Part shown: positions 27,077 to 35,347 of the stretch, piece after piece
Layout of the letters: every line of letters starts with the position of its first letter
How positions within the stretch are numbered: the first letter of the stretch is position 1
Origin: CAZFGK01 sp964518635
GTDB taxonomy: Bacteria; Zixibacteria; MSB-5A5; GN15; FEB-12
Direction: 5' to 3'
Length of the DNA stretch: 64,000 nucleotides
Assembly: GCA_964518635.1 (NCBI GenBank)
Contig: CAZFGK010000002.1
Location: forward strand, 1 to 64,000
Notes under the pieces: generated by a model
The model's database searches: none
The model's input: only the letters and a program-made list of their open reading frames with translations
Told to the model about the DNA's origin: nothing
Program-made: the position numbers and the translations under genes

Positions 27077-28615
27077 CTATAATCTCAACCAGCGACGCTG
27101 ACTTTGCGCAAGGAGTTCATCGGCGGCCTGCGGCCCCCATTCACCGGCGGCATAAGGATGCAGCGGAAGTGGTTCCCAGTGCTTCGTAATTGAATCAATC
27201 AACTGCCATGACAGTTCCACTTCATCTTCACGTGCAAAAAGTGTCGAATCACCAGTGATTGCATCAAGAATAAGGCGTTCGTACGCCTCTGGGGAGGGCA
27301 TCCCGAACGCATTTGAATACGTGAAATCCATTCGTACCGGCGATACATTCAGACTCTGTCCCGGAACCTTTGCACCGAGAGAGAGAGAGATTCCCTCCTG
27401 CGGCTGAATACGAAGGCGCAGCACATTAGGAGATTGCATCGTCATATCAGTCTGGTCAAAGAGTTGTGTCGGCGCTGACTTGAAGACAATAGAAACTTCA
27501 GAGACTCGCTTGGGAAGTCGCTTGCCGGTTCTGATATAAAAAGGAACTCCAGCCCATCGCCAATTATCGATATGAAGTTGCAGCGCGCAGTACGTTTCGG
27601 TCATCGAACTTTCCGCGACTCCGTTTTCTTCACGATAACCACGCACCTGCTCTCCACCAACTGAACCGGGCTGATACTGCCCGCGGACAATATGCTGCGG
27701 CAGTTGATTCGGCTTAATCGGAATCAGGCTCTTGAGTACTTTCGCCTTTTCATCTCGAATCGCATTCGTCTGAAATGATGTCGGTGGCTCCATGGCGATC
27801 AAGGTGAAGACCTGGAGAATATGCGATTGCACCATATCACGAATCATTCCGGCCTGCTCAAAATATCCGGAACGAGAGCCGATCCCAATCGACTCTGCGA
27901 CTGAGATTTGTACGTGATCGATATACTGACGATTCCAGAGTGGTTCAAAAATTGCATTCCCCAGCCGGAAGACGAGAATATTCTGGACGGTCTCTTTCCC
28001 CAGATAGTGATCAATGCGATAGATCTGATTTTCAGAAAAAGCTCGATGCAGCGCACCGTTGAGCTGCCACGCACTGGTGGTGTCGTGACCAAAGGGTTTC
28101 TCAATGATCAACCGCGACCAATTGTCCCCTTCAATGATGTTTGAGACAATACCAGTCCGGTGCACATTGCGAGTGATCGCTTCAAACACATCAGGCGGGG
28201 TCGCCATATAGAGCAGAATATTCTGCGGAATACTCAAATCCAGAGAACGTGCACGAAGACGCTCTCGCAATCCACGATAGCCGTTTTCGTCATCAAGATC
28301 ACCAGTCACATACTCGAGTCGATCCAGAAACTGTTGCAGTTGTTCATCAGAGTCGGGCTGACGGCGCGAAAACTGACGAATCCCTTCCGACATCTCTTCA
28401 CGAAACTGCTGATCAGTCTTTTCACGACGCGCGTACCCGAAAATGCCGAATCGCTCCGGTAGATAGCCATCACGAAAAAGATTGAATAGTGCGGGGATTA
28501 ACTTTCGCTTCGTTAGATCGCCACTTGCGCCAAAGATGACGATGAAAAACGGTCCCGCCTGACGAGAGCGCATGAAGCGGCTCAGGAAAGGATTTTCGAG
28601 CGTCGCCATCGTCAC
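27077..28615 (-). CDS. zwf: Glucose-6-phosphate 1-dehydrogenase
   Basis: Zwf oxidises glucose 6-phosphate to the lactone, normally with NADP+. The 512-residue protein shows the nucleotide motif IFGASGDLTKRKLIPALF, the active-site RIDHYLGKETVQN and, upstream of it, the substrate-site IEKPFGHD. GTG at 28615 overlaps the gnd stop as GTGA; an in-frame ATG at 28609 is the alternative start. It is flanked by gnd and opcA in the operon. Confidence 0.97.
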   Translation of the reverse strand: MTMATLENPFLSRFMRSRQAGPFFIVIFGASGDLTKRKLIPALFNLFRDGYLPERFGIFGYARREKTDQQFREEMSEGIRQFSRRQPDSDEQLQQFLDRLEYVTGDLDDENGYRGLRERLRARSLDLSIPQNILLYMATPPDVFEAITRNVHRTGIVSNIIEGDNWSRLIIEKPFGHDTTSAWQLNGALHRAFSENQIYRIDHYLGKETVQNILVFRLGNAIFEPLWNRQYIDHVQISVAESIGIGSRSGYFEQAGMIRDMVQSHILQVFTLIAMEPPTSFQTNAIRDEKAKVLKSLIPIKPNQLPQHIVRGQYQPGSVGGEQVRGYREENGVAESSMTETYCALQLHIDNWRWAGVPFYIRTGKRLPKRVSEVSIVFKSAPTQLFDQTDMTMQSPNVLRLRIQPQEGISLSLGAKVPGQSLNVSPVRMDFTYSNAFGMPSPEAYERLILDAITGDSTLFAREDEVELSWQLIDSITKHWEPLPLHPYAAGEWGPQAADELLAQSQRRWLRL

Positions 28616-29514
28616 GACGCGCGTTCTTTCACAGCGTGTCCGCCAAATTGATTCCGTAATGCTGCGAGCACCTTTGCCGCAAAGGAATCTTCCTGTCGAG
28701 ACTGAAAGCGATGCATGAGGGCATAGGTAAGAGTCAGTGCCGGAACATCACGATCGATTGCTTCAATTACTGTCCATCGTCCCTCACCCGAATCAGCGAC
28801 ATACCCTTTGATCTTATCAAGTGATGGGTCCTCTTTGAATGCCAACACGGCAAGCTCAAGCAACCATGAACGAACGACTGAGCCCTGATTCCACAACTGA
28901 GAGACCTCGGCGAGATTCGGTGAATATTCCGATGCCTTCAGGATTTCGAACCCTTCGGCGTAGGCCTGCATCATACCGTACTCGATTCCGTTGTGAATCA
29001 TTTTCACATAGTGCCCTGCGCCGTGCGTGCCGAAGTAGCGAAAACCATCCGGCGGTGCAAGCGTTGTCAAGACAGGGGTGATTTCATCGAATGCGCTCTT
29101 ATCGCCGCCCAGCATCATGCAATAGCCATTGGCGAGCCCCCAGATACCTCCCGAGGTTCCGGAGTCGATGTAGCGTATCCCTTTTGCGGCCAGCATAACA
29201 CCGCGTGCTTTTGTATCGTGGAAATTAGAGTTCCCACCGTCGATCAGGATATCCCCCTTGCCAATCAGAGAGGCGAGTTCATTCAGCACGGTGGTCGTCG
29301 CCTCACCTGCTGTTACCATCACCCAAATCACTTTTCTTTGCGGGAGTTTGCTGACCAGATCGGCAAGTGATGATGCACCAATGGCACCGACTGCGACCGC
29401 CTTATCGACGGTCTCTTTCGTTCGGGCATACGCAACGACAGAGTGCCCACCTCGGATGAGACGAGTCACCATATTCATTCCCATTTTTCCCAGACCAATA
29501 AAGCCAATCGTCAT
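28612..29514 (-). CDS. gnd: 6-phosphogluconate dehydrogenase (decarboxylating), short form
   Basis: Gnd converts 6-phosphogluconate to ribulose 5-phosphate and CO2. The 300-residue length marks the short YqeC/GntZ-like type rather than the 470-residue enterobacterial form. The Rossmann motif is GFIGLGKMGMNM. Active-site regions are DGGNSNFHDTKARG and GAGHYVKMIHNGIEYGMMQAYAEG. After beta strand 2 the sequence is YARTKET, with R and T where NADP-binding forms have basic or hydroxyl residues; many short forms have an Asp there and prefer NAD. It overlaps tkt and zwf by four bases. Confidence 0.95.
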   Translation of the reverse strand: MTIGFIGLGKMGMNMVTRLIRGGHSVVAYARTKETVDKAVAVGAIGASSLADLVSKLPQRKVIWVMVTAGEATTTVLNELASLIGKGDILIDGGNSNFHDTKARGVMLAAKGIRYIDSGTSGGIWGLANGYCMMLGGDKSAFDEITPVLTTLAPPDGFRYFGTHGAGHYVKMIHNGIEYGMMQAYAEGFEILKASEYSPNLAEVSQLWNQGSVVRSWLLELAVLAFKEDPSLDKIKGYVADSGEGRWTVIEAIDRDVPALTLTYALMHRFQSRQEDSFAAKVLAALRNQFGGHAVKERAS

Positions 29515-31460
29515 GCCATCACCTTTGCTTCTGAATATTTGCTCGCCACTATCTTCGCGACTGCGGATGCGTCGATACCTAACATACGGTAGAGATCATC
29601 CGGCACACCGGATGATGCGTACTTCGTGACTCCCATTTTGGTAATCGGCACACTCAAACGATGTTCATTCAACGCCGAGGCAAGTGAAGTTCCTAAACCG
29701 GTTTTCACGTTATGGTCTTCGAGTGTGATTATCTGCTTACTGCGAGCGAGCTGCTTGAGATCATCAGCGTGGAAGGATGACCAGTCAGAAACAGAGACCA
29801 GCGAGGGGCGCAGCCCTTCACTGGCAAGCTGTGTCCACGCCGCCATCGCGGTCGGAAGCATATTCCCCGCTGCAACGAGGGCGACCTCTTCCCCTTTGCG
29901 AATCCATTCCATTCGACCATAGCGATAGAGATAGTCTTCGCCGAAGTAGAGGCTGCCATCCTCTTTGAGAATGGTGGAGATCACACTTCTTCCCATGATC
30001 ACCGCAAAATTCCCGGGTGTGCATAAAACATAGCGAACAATACGATCAGTCTGATTCGGATCAGCAGGGGTGATTACCTGCCAGCCGAATGTCGAATTCA
30101 GGAGCGCAAAGTAGTCAATGCACTGATGGGTTTTGCCATCTTCGCCAACGTTTACACCAGAGTGGGTGCAGATCAGTTTCAGATTGCTGTGATTGATATC
30201 ATTCAATCTTGCCTGATTGTAGGTTTCATCGACGCCGAAGACCCCGAAGTCTGCCCAGACTGCTATCGCACTTTCGCTGGAGAGTGCTCCGGCGGTGGCG
30301 GCGGTGCTGTGCTCTGATATTCCGCACTGGATAAACTGATTCGGGTATTTTTTCGCAAAACCGTCGGTCTTGACTGATTTCGCCAGATCGCAATCAAAGA
30401 CCGTGATCAATTTACCGGATCCCGATTGATTGGCATCGGTCACACTCACCAGAGCTTTCCCGAATGCGGAACGATTGTCGGTCTTCTCAGTTGTCGAATA
30501 GACTATCGGGCTTCCCTGTTCCAGCTTCGGATAGGGAGAATGAACCATCTTATAGCTCGGTGGTGGTCCCTGTTTCCGTTTTGCAAGAAGGGCATCCAGG
30601 TCAACGGGCGTTGCGCCGAGTTCAGCAAGAGCACCTGCAAGCTGCTCCTTCTTGATTGCTGCACCGTGGTAGGATTCGTCATTCTCCATGAATGACACGC
30701 CCTTCCCCATAATCGTGCGCGCAAGAATCATCGTCGGCTTCGTTGCGTTCTGCGCTGCATGGAGTGCTTTGTAGAGGGCATCAAGATCATGACCGTCGAC
30801 ATCAATTACATTCCAGCCGTCCGATTTCCAGTTCTCGGCGATCTGCTGCGGCATGATGTCGGTAATCTTTCCGGAGATTTGCAGACCGTTGAAATCAATC
30901 AATGCGATGAGTGAGGTGAGTCCGAGTTTCACCGCAGTGCGACGCGCTTCTGCTATCTGCCCTTTTTGCTGTTCACCATCCCCCATGATTACATACGTAC
31001 GAAACTGCTGACCAGAGATGCGGGCATAGAGTGCTTTTCCAACTCCGACCGAAAGCCCCTGACCAAGATTCCCTGTGTCCCACTCGACTCCCGGCACGGT
31101 CCGTTCAACATGCCCTTCAAAAGGTGACCCTGCCTGACGAAATCCAAGCAGCGCGGGTTGAATATCAAAAAATCCTGCGGAGGCAAGTGACGCATATGCT
31201 CCCGGTGATGCGTGTCCGTGTGAGATGATAATGCGATCACGGTCATCACGATGTGGCTGCTTCGGATCGACATTCGAAAGATGATAGAGCAGCAGATACA
31301 TTTCGAGACTCGACATCGAACCACCCGGATGTCCGGAATTCGCAACGGTGGTCATGGTCAAAATCTGACCGCGACATTGTTTCGCGGTTTCAATCAGTTT
31401 GGCTTTCACCACCGGATCGAGTGTGGGGGATTGAAATCCGCGCGTCGCGGTGAAATTCAT
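29511..31460 (-). CDS. tkt: Transketolase
   Basis: Transketolase moves two-carbon units between sugar phosphates using thiamine diphosphate. The protein is about 649 residues. Visible features are SHGHASPGAYASLASAGFF, the thiamine diphosphate motif beginning GDGEQQKGQIAEARR, and the pyrimidine-domain glutamate in QCGISEHSTAATAGAL. I chose the ATG at 31460 because AAGGAGAG lies just upstream; an in-frame extension to 31493 has no ribosome site. The stop overlaps gnd as ATGA. Confidence 0.95.
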   Translation of the reverse strand: MNFTATRGFQSPTLDPVVKAKLIETAKQCRGQILTMTTVANSGHPGGSMSSLEMYLLLYHLSNVDPKQPHRDDRDRIIISHGHASPGAYASLASAGFFDIQPALLGFRQAGSPFEGHVERTVPGVEWDTGNLGQGLSVGVGKALYARISGQQFRTYVIMGDGEQQKGQIAEARRTAVKLGLTSLIALIDFNGLQISGKITDIMPQQIAENWKSDGWNVIDVDGHDLDALYKALHAAQNATKPTMILARTIMGKGVSFMENDESYHGAAIKKEQLAGALAELGATPVDLDALLAKRKQGPPPSYKMVHSPYPKLEQGSPIVYSTTEKTDNRSAFGKALVSVTDANQSGSGKLITVFDCDLAKSVKTDGFAKKYPNQFIQCGISEHSTAATAGALSSESAIAVWADFGVFGVDETYNQARLNDINHSNLKLICTHSGVNVGEDGKTHQCIDYFALLNSTFGWQVITPADPNQTDRIVRYVLCTPGNFAVIMGRSVISTILKEDGSLYFGEDYLYRYGRMEWIRKGEEVALVAAGNMLPTAMAAWTQLASEGLRPSLVSVSDWSSFHADDLKQLARSKQIITLEDHNVKTGLGTSLASALNEHRLSVPITKMGVTKYASSGVPDDLYRMLGIDASAVAKIVASKYSEAKVMA

Positions 31461-31506
31461 AATTCTCTCCTTGTCAGTATCGTGCTGCAACAAGTTGAAT
31501 AGTCAA

Positions 31507-33309
31507 CTATCGCTTTTTCTTTGTCGTAGATTTTTTGGTGGTTCGCTTTGGAGCCGAAGTTTTCGCAGATGATTTTGCGATCTTCTTCTTCGTTCCAGAT
31601 TTCATTCTAGTCGTAGCGCTTGAAGCAGATGAAAGAACTGCTTTGGTCAGTTCTTTCAAAAGAAGCTCTGGAGTTGCAGTCGCGATAACCAGTACCGGAC
31701 GTTTCCGTTTCATCAGAGCGCGCGAATCCCCAATCGCCTGGGCAGATATCAAAGTACCGAAATCGAATCTCTTTCCGGGAATTTCCAGTTTCCCATACTC
31801 ATTGCGCATGATCACCAGAAATCTACCAATCTGTGAACCCCCTTTGTAGAGCTGTCCAATCGAATGCAAGAATCTTGGCCCGGTCCCGGCGAGCACGGCA
31901 CAGCCGCTTTTTTTACGAATCGCTGCTCGAAGCTTGGCAAGTTCACGTTTGTAGGAGGCCGTCTGATCGGCGTAGGAGAGAATAGAAAAATAGGTGGGGG
32001 ATTTTGCACCACTCACTAGTGCGCGCAGGGCATCAGGTACTGGCATCGCCGCAATCTGTTTCTCTGTCGCAGACAACACCACCGACTTTGCGCTCGCATC
32101 GTCTGAGCGCCAGGGGAGTGAACCGGACTTCTCGTATTCGGTCAACAATGCCTGTGTGTTTGCTTTACTCTCAGCCACATTTGGTTCGTCGAATGGATTG
32201 ATCTGCATCGCAAACCCGGCAAGCGCAATCGCCGCTTCCCAGAGAAGAAACTGTGCGGCGACATCATAGCTGTCACTCAGCACCACTTCCCCCCAGGCAA
32301 GTTTGCGACGGTTGACTCCCTGCTGAAGTGATTTTCCATGCGCCGATTCACGCTTGTCACGCATGAACATCAGGAGTCGATCATTTCCATAGTCACTAGC
32401 ATTGCCAATAGGCTCGGCTTCTACAGGAACAATCCCGATCCCCTTCTTACCAGTCGATTCTGCAACTAGCTGTTCGATCCAGGGGACAATCGCTTCTGTC
32501 TTTTTTGATGCGATAAATGTCAGTTTTTCCTGCTTGCCGAAATAACCTGCAACAAGAAGTGCCGCCAATGCATTCGCCGGATTCGCTTCATCTTCGCGAG
32601 TGGCGATCACTTCCTGCATTTCAACCGCGCGACTAAGCCAGCGACGCAGATCGAGTTGTAAGAATAAAGCAGGGACAAGCCCAAAATACGAAAGTGATGA
32701 AAATCTACCGCCTATATCAGAAGGATTCAGAAAGACTCGTCGATACTTAGCCGCACGAGCCGCCTGTTCGAGTGCAGAGCCCTCATCGGTGATTGCAATA
32801 AACTGCGCTCCCCAGTTGCGAATATTAGCCTGTTGCAACTGCTGCGCAAAAAAATCTGCCTGCGATCTTGTTTCGAGTGTCCCACCAGATTTCGAGGCAA
32901 CGATGAAAAGTGTACGAGGGAGATCAATCGATTTGAACACTCTCAGCAACGCAGATGGATCGGTACTATCAAGCACATGCAACGTGCGAAATGGTTTTCG
33001 CATCGGGAAAAGACGTGATTGAGTCTCGGGACAAAGTGAGGATCCACCCATGCCGAGAAGAACAACATCGATGAATCCGCCCTGGATACATTCGTCACGG
33101 ACTGCTTCAAGTAGCGGAATCTCTCGCTGCATTCGCGCAGCAACATTGACCCAGCCAAGACGGTTCATGATCAGGGCATGAAGTGGACGAGAGGAGGTGT
33201 AGACTTTTGCGTCTCGCTGCATGATTCGCGCGATCGCATTTTTCTTCTCAAACAACGCAAGACATGACTTGTATGATTTCGCCTGGCGTCCTGCCGAAGT
33301 AATGAGCAT
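31507..33309 (-). CDS. pgi: Glucose-6-phosphate isomerase (Tal/Pgi-type domain) with lysine-rich C-terminal tail
   Basis: This 600-residue protein matches the isomerase half of the Tal-Pgi fusion proteins. It has the two SIS folds with LGMGGSSLCPET, LDSTDPSAL, VASKSGGTLET, FSSLSYFGLVPA and GIGIVPVEAEPIGN, but no transaldolase half. Isomerisation of fructose 6-phosphate back to glucose 6-phosphate would let the oxidative pathway cycle. The last 33 residues (568-600) contain 15 K or R, resembling histone-like tails, which is unusual for this enzyme. The ATG shares one base with the rpe stop. Confidence 0.9.
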   Translation of the reverse strand: MLITSAGRQAKSYKSCLALFEKKNAIARIMQRDAKVYTSSRPLHALIMNRLGWVNVAARMQREIPLLEAVRDECIQGGFIDVVLLGMGGSSLCPETQSRLFPMRKPFRTLHVLDSTDPSALLRVFKSIDLPRTLFIVASKSGGTLETRSQADFFAQQLQQANIRNWGAQFIAITDEGSALEQAARAAKYRRVFLNPSDIGGRFSSLSYFGLVPALFLQLDLRRWLSRAVEMQEVIATREDEANPANALAALLVAGYFGKQEKLTFIASKKTEAIVPWIEQLVAESTGKKGIGIVPVEAEPIGNASDYGNDRLLMFMRDKRESAHGKSLQQGVNRRKLAWGEVVLSDSYDVAAQFLLWEAAIALAGFAMQINPFDEPNVAESKANTQALLTEYEKSGSLPWRSDDASAKSVVLSATEKQIAAMPVPDALRALVSGAKSPTYFSILSYADQTASYKRELAKLRAAIRKKSGCAVLAGTGPRFLHSIGQLYKGGSQIGRFLVIMRNEYGKLEIPGKRFDFGTLISAQAIGDSRALMKRKRPVLVIATATPELLLKELTKAVLSSASSATTRMKSGTKKKIAKSSAKTSAPKRTTKKSTTKKKR

Positions 33310-33992
33310 TAGTGCGCCCCTCCGATTGAGACTTTTGATCCCGGGTGATAGTGCTCAAGTTCACGAATAAGCTCACGTCGACGTGTCGATGAATAGAAAG
33401 CAGTCCCCATAACTAGGATATCGGCTCCGGCATCGATCACTTGACGTGCGTTCGAAGAATCGATCCCACCATCGACTTCGATTCTGGTCGCAATCCCCTC
33501 TTTCGAGATAAACTCCCGCGCTCTTTCGATCTTGGTGAGTGTATCAGGCATGAATTTCTGTCCACCAAAACCGGGATGAACCGACATGATCAGCAGGTAG
33601 TTCATTTCAGAAAGAAATGGCAACACGGATTCAACTGTTGTATCCGGATTGATAACGATACCAACTTCGACGCCCCGCTGACGAATCTGTGCTGCCAACG
33701 GACGAGGATCTGGATGAACTTCCAGATGAAACGAAATATTGTCTGCCCCGGCAGTGATAAACGGCTCCAGATATCGCTCCGGCTGTGAGAGCATGAGGTG
33801 GACATCGAGGAAGGCATCTGTCAGACGGTCAATGGTTGCCACCACCGCCGGACCGAATGAGATATTCGGGACAAAATGTCCATCCATGATATCAAGATGC
33901 AGGATGCGAGCCCCTGCATCGGTACTGCTCTGAATTTCGGTCTCAAGTCGGGAAAAGTCGGCGGCGAGGACAGAGGGGGCAATTGTTGTCAT
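33309..33992 (-). CDS. rpe: Ribulose-phosphate 3-epimerase
   Basis: Rpe interconverts ribulose 5-phosphate and xylulose 5-phosphate. The 227-residue TIM barrel shows all family motifs: APSVLAADFSRLETEI, HLDIMDGHFVPNISFGP, VHLMLSQPERYLEPF, MSVHPGFGGQKFMP, and IEVDGGIDSSNARQVIDAGADILVMGTAFY. It is the first gene of the co-oriented sugar-phosphate operon, 79 nt after queG. Confidence 0.97.
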   Translation of the reverse strand: MTTIAPSVLAADFSRLETEIQSSTDAGARILHLDIMDGHFVPNISFGPAVVATIDRLTDAFLDVHLMLSQPERYLEPFITAGADNISFHLEVHPDPRPLAAQIRQRGVEVGIVINPDTTVESVLPFLSEMNYLLIMSVHPGFGGQKFMPDTLTKIERAREFISKEGIATRIEVDGGIDSSNARQVIDAGADILVMGTAFYSSTRRRELIRELEHYHPGSKVSIGGAH

Positions 33993-34071
33993 AGGGAAAT
34001 CTTATACGAACATCGGGGGCACACAATGTTTTTGTCAGAGGGAAATTTTGACGATTTTTGGGAGAAATCCG

Positions 34072-35061
34072 TTAGGATGTTGGTCGTTTCCCGCGTGTCA
34101 GATTTCGCCGCACGATCACCCCGTTTCGCTTCAATCCGGCAAGACGGGTGCGAAGGATCGGCGAAGAGGCAAATTGCGACTTGAAATCTTCGTCAGAACT
34201 CAATTGATCAATGTCATTGAGTGAAATCCACTCTCCGGCTCCGTGATTTGGGGAAAATGCCGCGTGGCTGCTGATGATTGCTCGTCCGTTGTGTGGGCAG
34301 ACCTCCTGACAGATATCGCAGCCAAAGAGATGCTCCCCCATTCTCTCTGCCAGATCATTCGGAATTTCAGTTGGACGCTCAATGGTGAGATAGGAGATGC
34401 AGCGACGGGCATCAACGACTCCATCCTCGACAATCGCATCCGTAGGGCAGGCATCAATGCACTTTCGACACTCTCCGCATCTCCCATGATTGACCTCTGT
34501 TGTGTCAACTTCGAGTGCACAGGTGGTGATAATCGCCGAGAGGAAGAAATAAGAGCCGAATGAACGATTGATCAGCATACTGTTCTTCCCGATATAGCCA
34601 AGACCTGCTTTCACTGCGTAGGAGCGCTCGAGCACCGGTCCGTAGTCGACGTATCCGCGGAAGTGTGACTTAATTTCTGCCGCAGGAATCGCTGACTTTT
34701 GGCCAATTCGCTTGATGAGAAGTGCCTGTTTTTTCTCGATCACTTCATGGTAGTCTTCCCCTCTGGCGTACCGAGAGACACGACCAAATGATTGCCCAGG
34801 AGTATCTGGTGCGGATGAACTCGCCTGAAAGTAATTCAGCCCGAGCATGATGATCGACTTCGCATCTGAGAGTACTTCCGTCGGTCGAGATCTTCGCAGC
34901 GGGTCACGCTGCATGTAGCTCATCTCTCCTTGCATGCCGGCGGCAAGCCAGTCTGTCAGACGTTGTTCTGCCTCCTGAATAGGTTGCGCATCGGTGATGC
35001 CGCAAAGATCGAATCCGACCTCATTGGCTACGGCTTTTACGAATTTTGCATCAAGTGCCAC
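34072..35061 (-). CDS. queG: Epoxyqueuosine reductase QueG
   Basis: QueG reduces epoxyqueuosine to queuosine in tRNA, the last step of the pathway, using cobalamin and two 4Fe-4S clusters. The 329-residue protein has DLCGITDAQPI near the N terminus, the YARGEDYHEVI and VDYGPVLERSYAVKAGLGYIGKNSMLI cobalamin-domain motifs, and the ferredoxin-like motifs CGECRKCIDACPTDAI and GCDICQEVCPHN. The start is a GTG with GGGGA directly before it, tighter than usual. It shares a strand with the sugar-phosphate operon; the other que genes lie about 8 kb away. Confidence 0.96.
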   Translation of the reverse strand: MALDAKFVKAVANEVGFDLCGITDAQPIQEAEQRLTDWLAAGMQGEMSYMQRDPLRRSRPTEVLSDAKSIIMLGLNYFQASSSAPDTPGQSFGRVSRYARGEDYHEVIEKKQALLIKRIGQKSAIPAAEIKSHFRGYVDYGPVLERSYAVKAGLGYIGKNSMLINRSFGSYFFLSAIITTCALEVDTTEVNHGRCGECRKCIDACPTDAIVEDGVVDARRCISYLTIERPTEIPNDLAERMGEHLFGCDICQEVCPHNGRAIISSHAAFSPNHGAGEWISLNDIDQLSSDEDFKSQFASSPILRTRLAGLKRNGVIVRRNLTRGKRPTS

Positions 35062-35155
35062 TCCCCAAGATAGCCCGACTGATCGTTGAGTTCACTGAAA
35101 TTGAGAGCTGGGTTCTGTATTCCTTTTGCCCTCTACGAAACCGATTCGGCGAATG

Positions 35156-35300
35156 TGCTATCCTGTCCCCAAGGGAGGATGCAAACGCCGAAGGTTATTC
35201 GTTGAACAGCAACGATTTAGCTTGAAGAGGTGAATAATATAAGCTAAACTACCGATGTTCATGAAGAAGCTTCGGACATGGTCTTAAGACCTGTTTCGCC
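35156..35300 (+). ncRNA. Candidate structured 5' leader of the ornithine aminotransferase gene
   Basis: The 286-nt gap before the aminotransferase contains many nested complementary arms. ATCC..TCCC-CAA-GGGA-GGAT lies near 35157-35180. TTATTC (35197) could pair with GAATAA (35232), enclosing a CGTTG/CAACG hairpin. TTTAGCTT (35216-35223) pairs with AAGCTAAA (35241-35248), crossing that helix as a pseudoknot would. A palindrome GGTCTTAAGACC is at 35280-35291. I could not match it to a riboswitch class I know. The aminotransferase start has a clear AAGGAG site. Confidence 0.35.
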
Positions 35301-35347
35301 AAGCTATGAAAGTCGAAAATTGAGTTTTCCGATAAAAGGAGTCCGCC

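Noticed and set aside
29258..29629. Long antisense frames opposite tkt, gnd, pgi, zwf and the RND pump
   Set aside because: They mirror strong genes on the other strand, lack ribosome sites and have no recognisable domains.
35150..35300. Glycine or lysine riboswitch upstream of ornithine aminotransferase
   Set aside because: CGCCGAAGG looks like part of a glycine aptamer, but the flanking conserved GGAGAG and CUCUCAGG elements are missing.
35270..35315. Resemblance to the GGACATGGTC...GCCAAG part of a group I intron core
   Set aside because: Only about 16 scattered bases match, the P3/P7 core is not found, and no disrupted gene or intron ORF is present.
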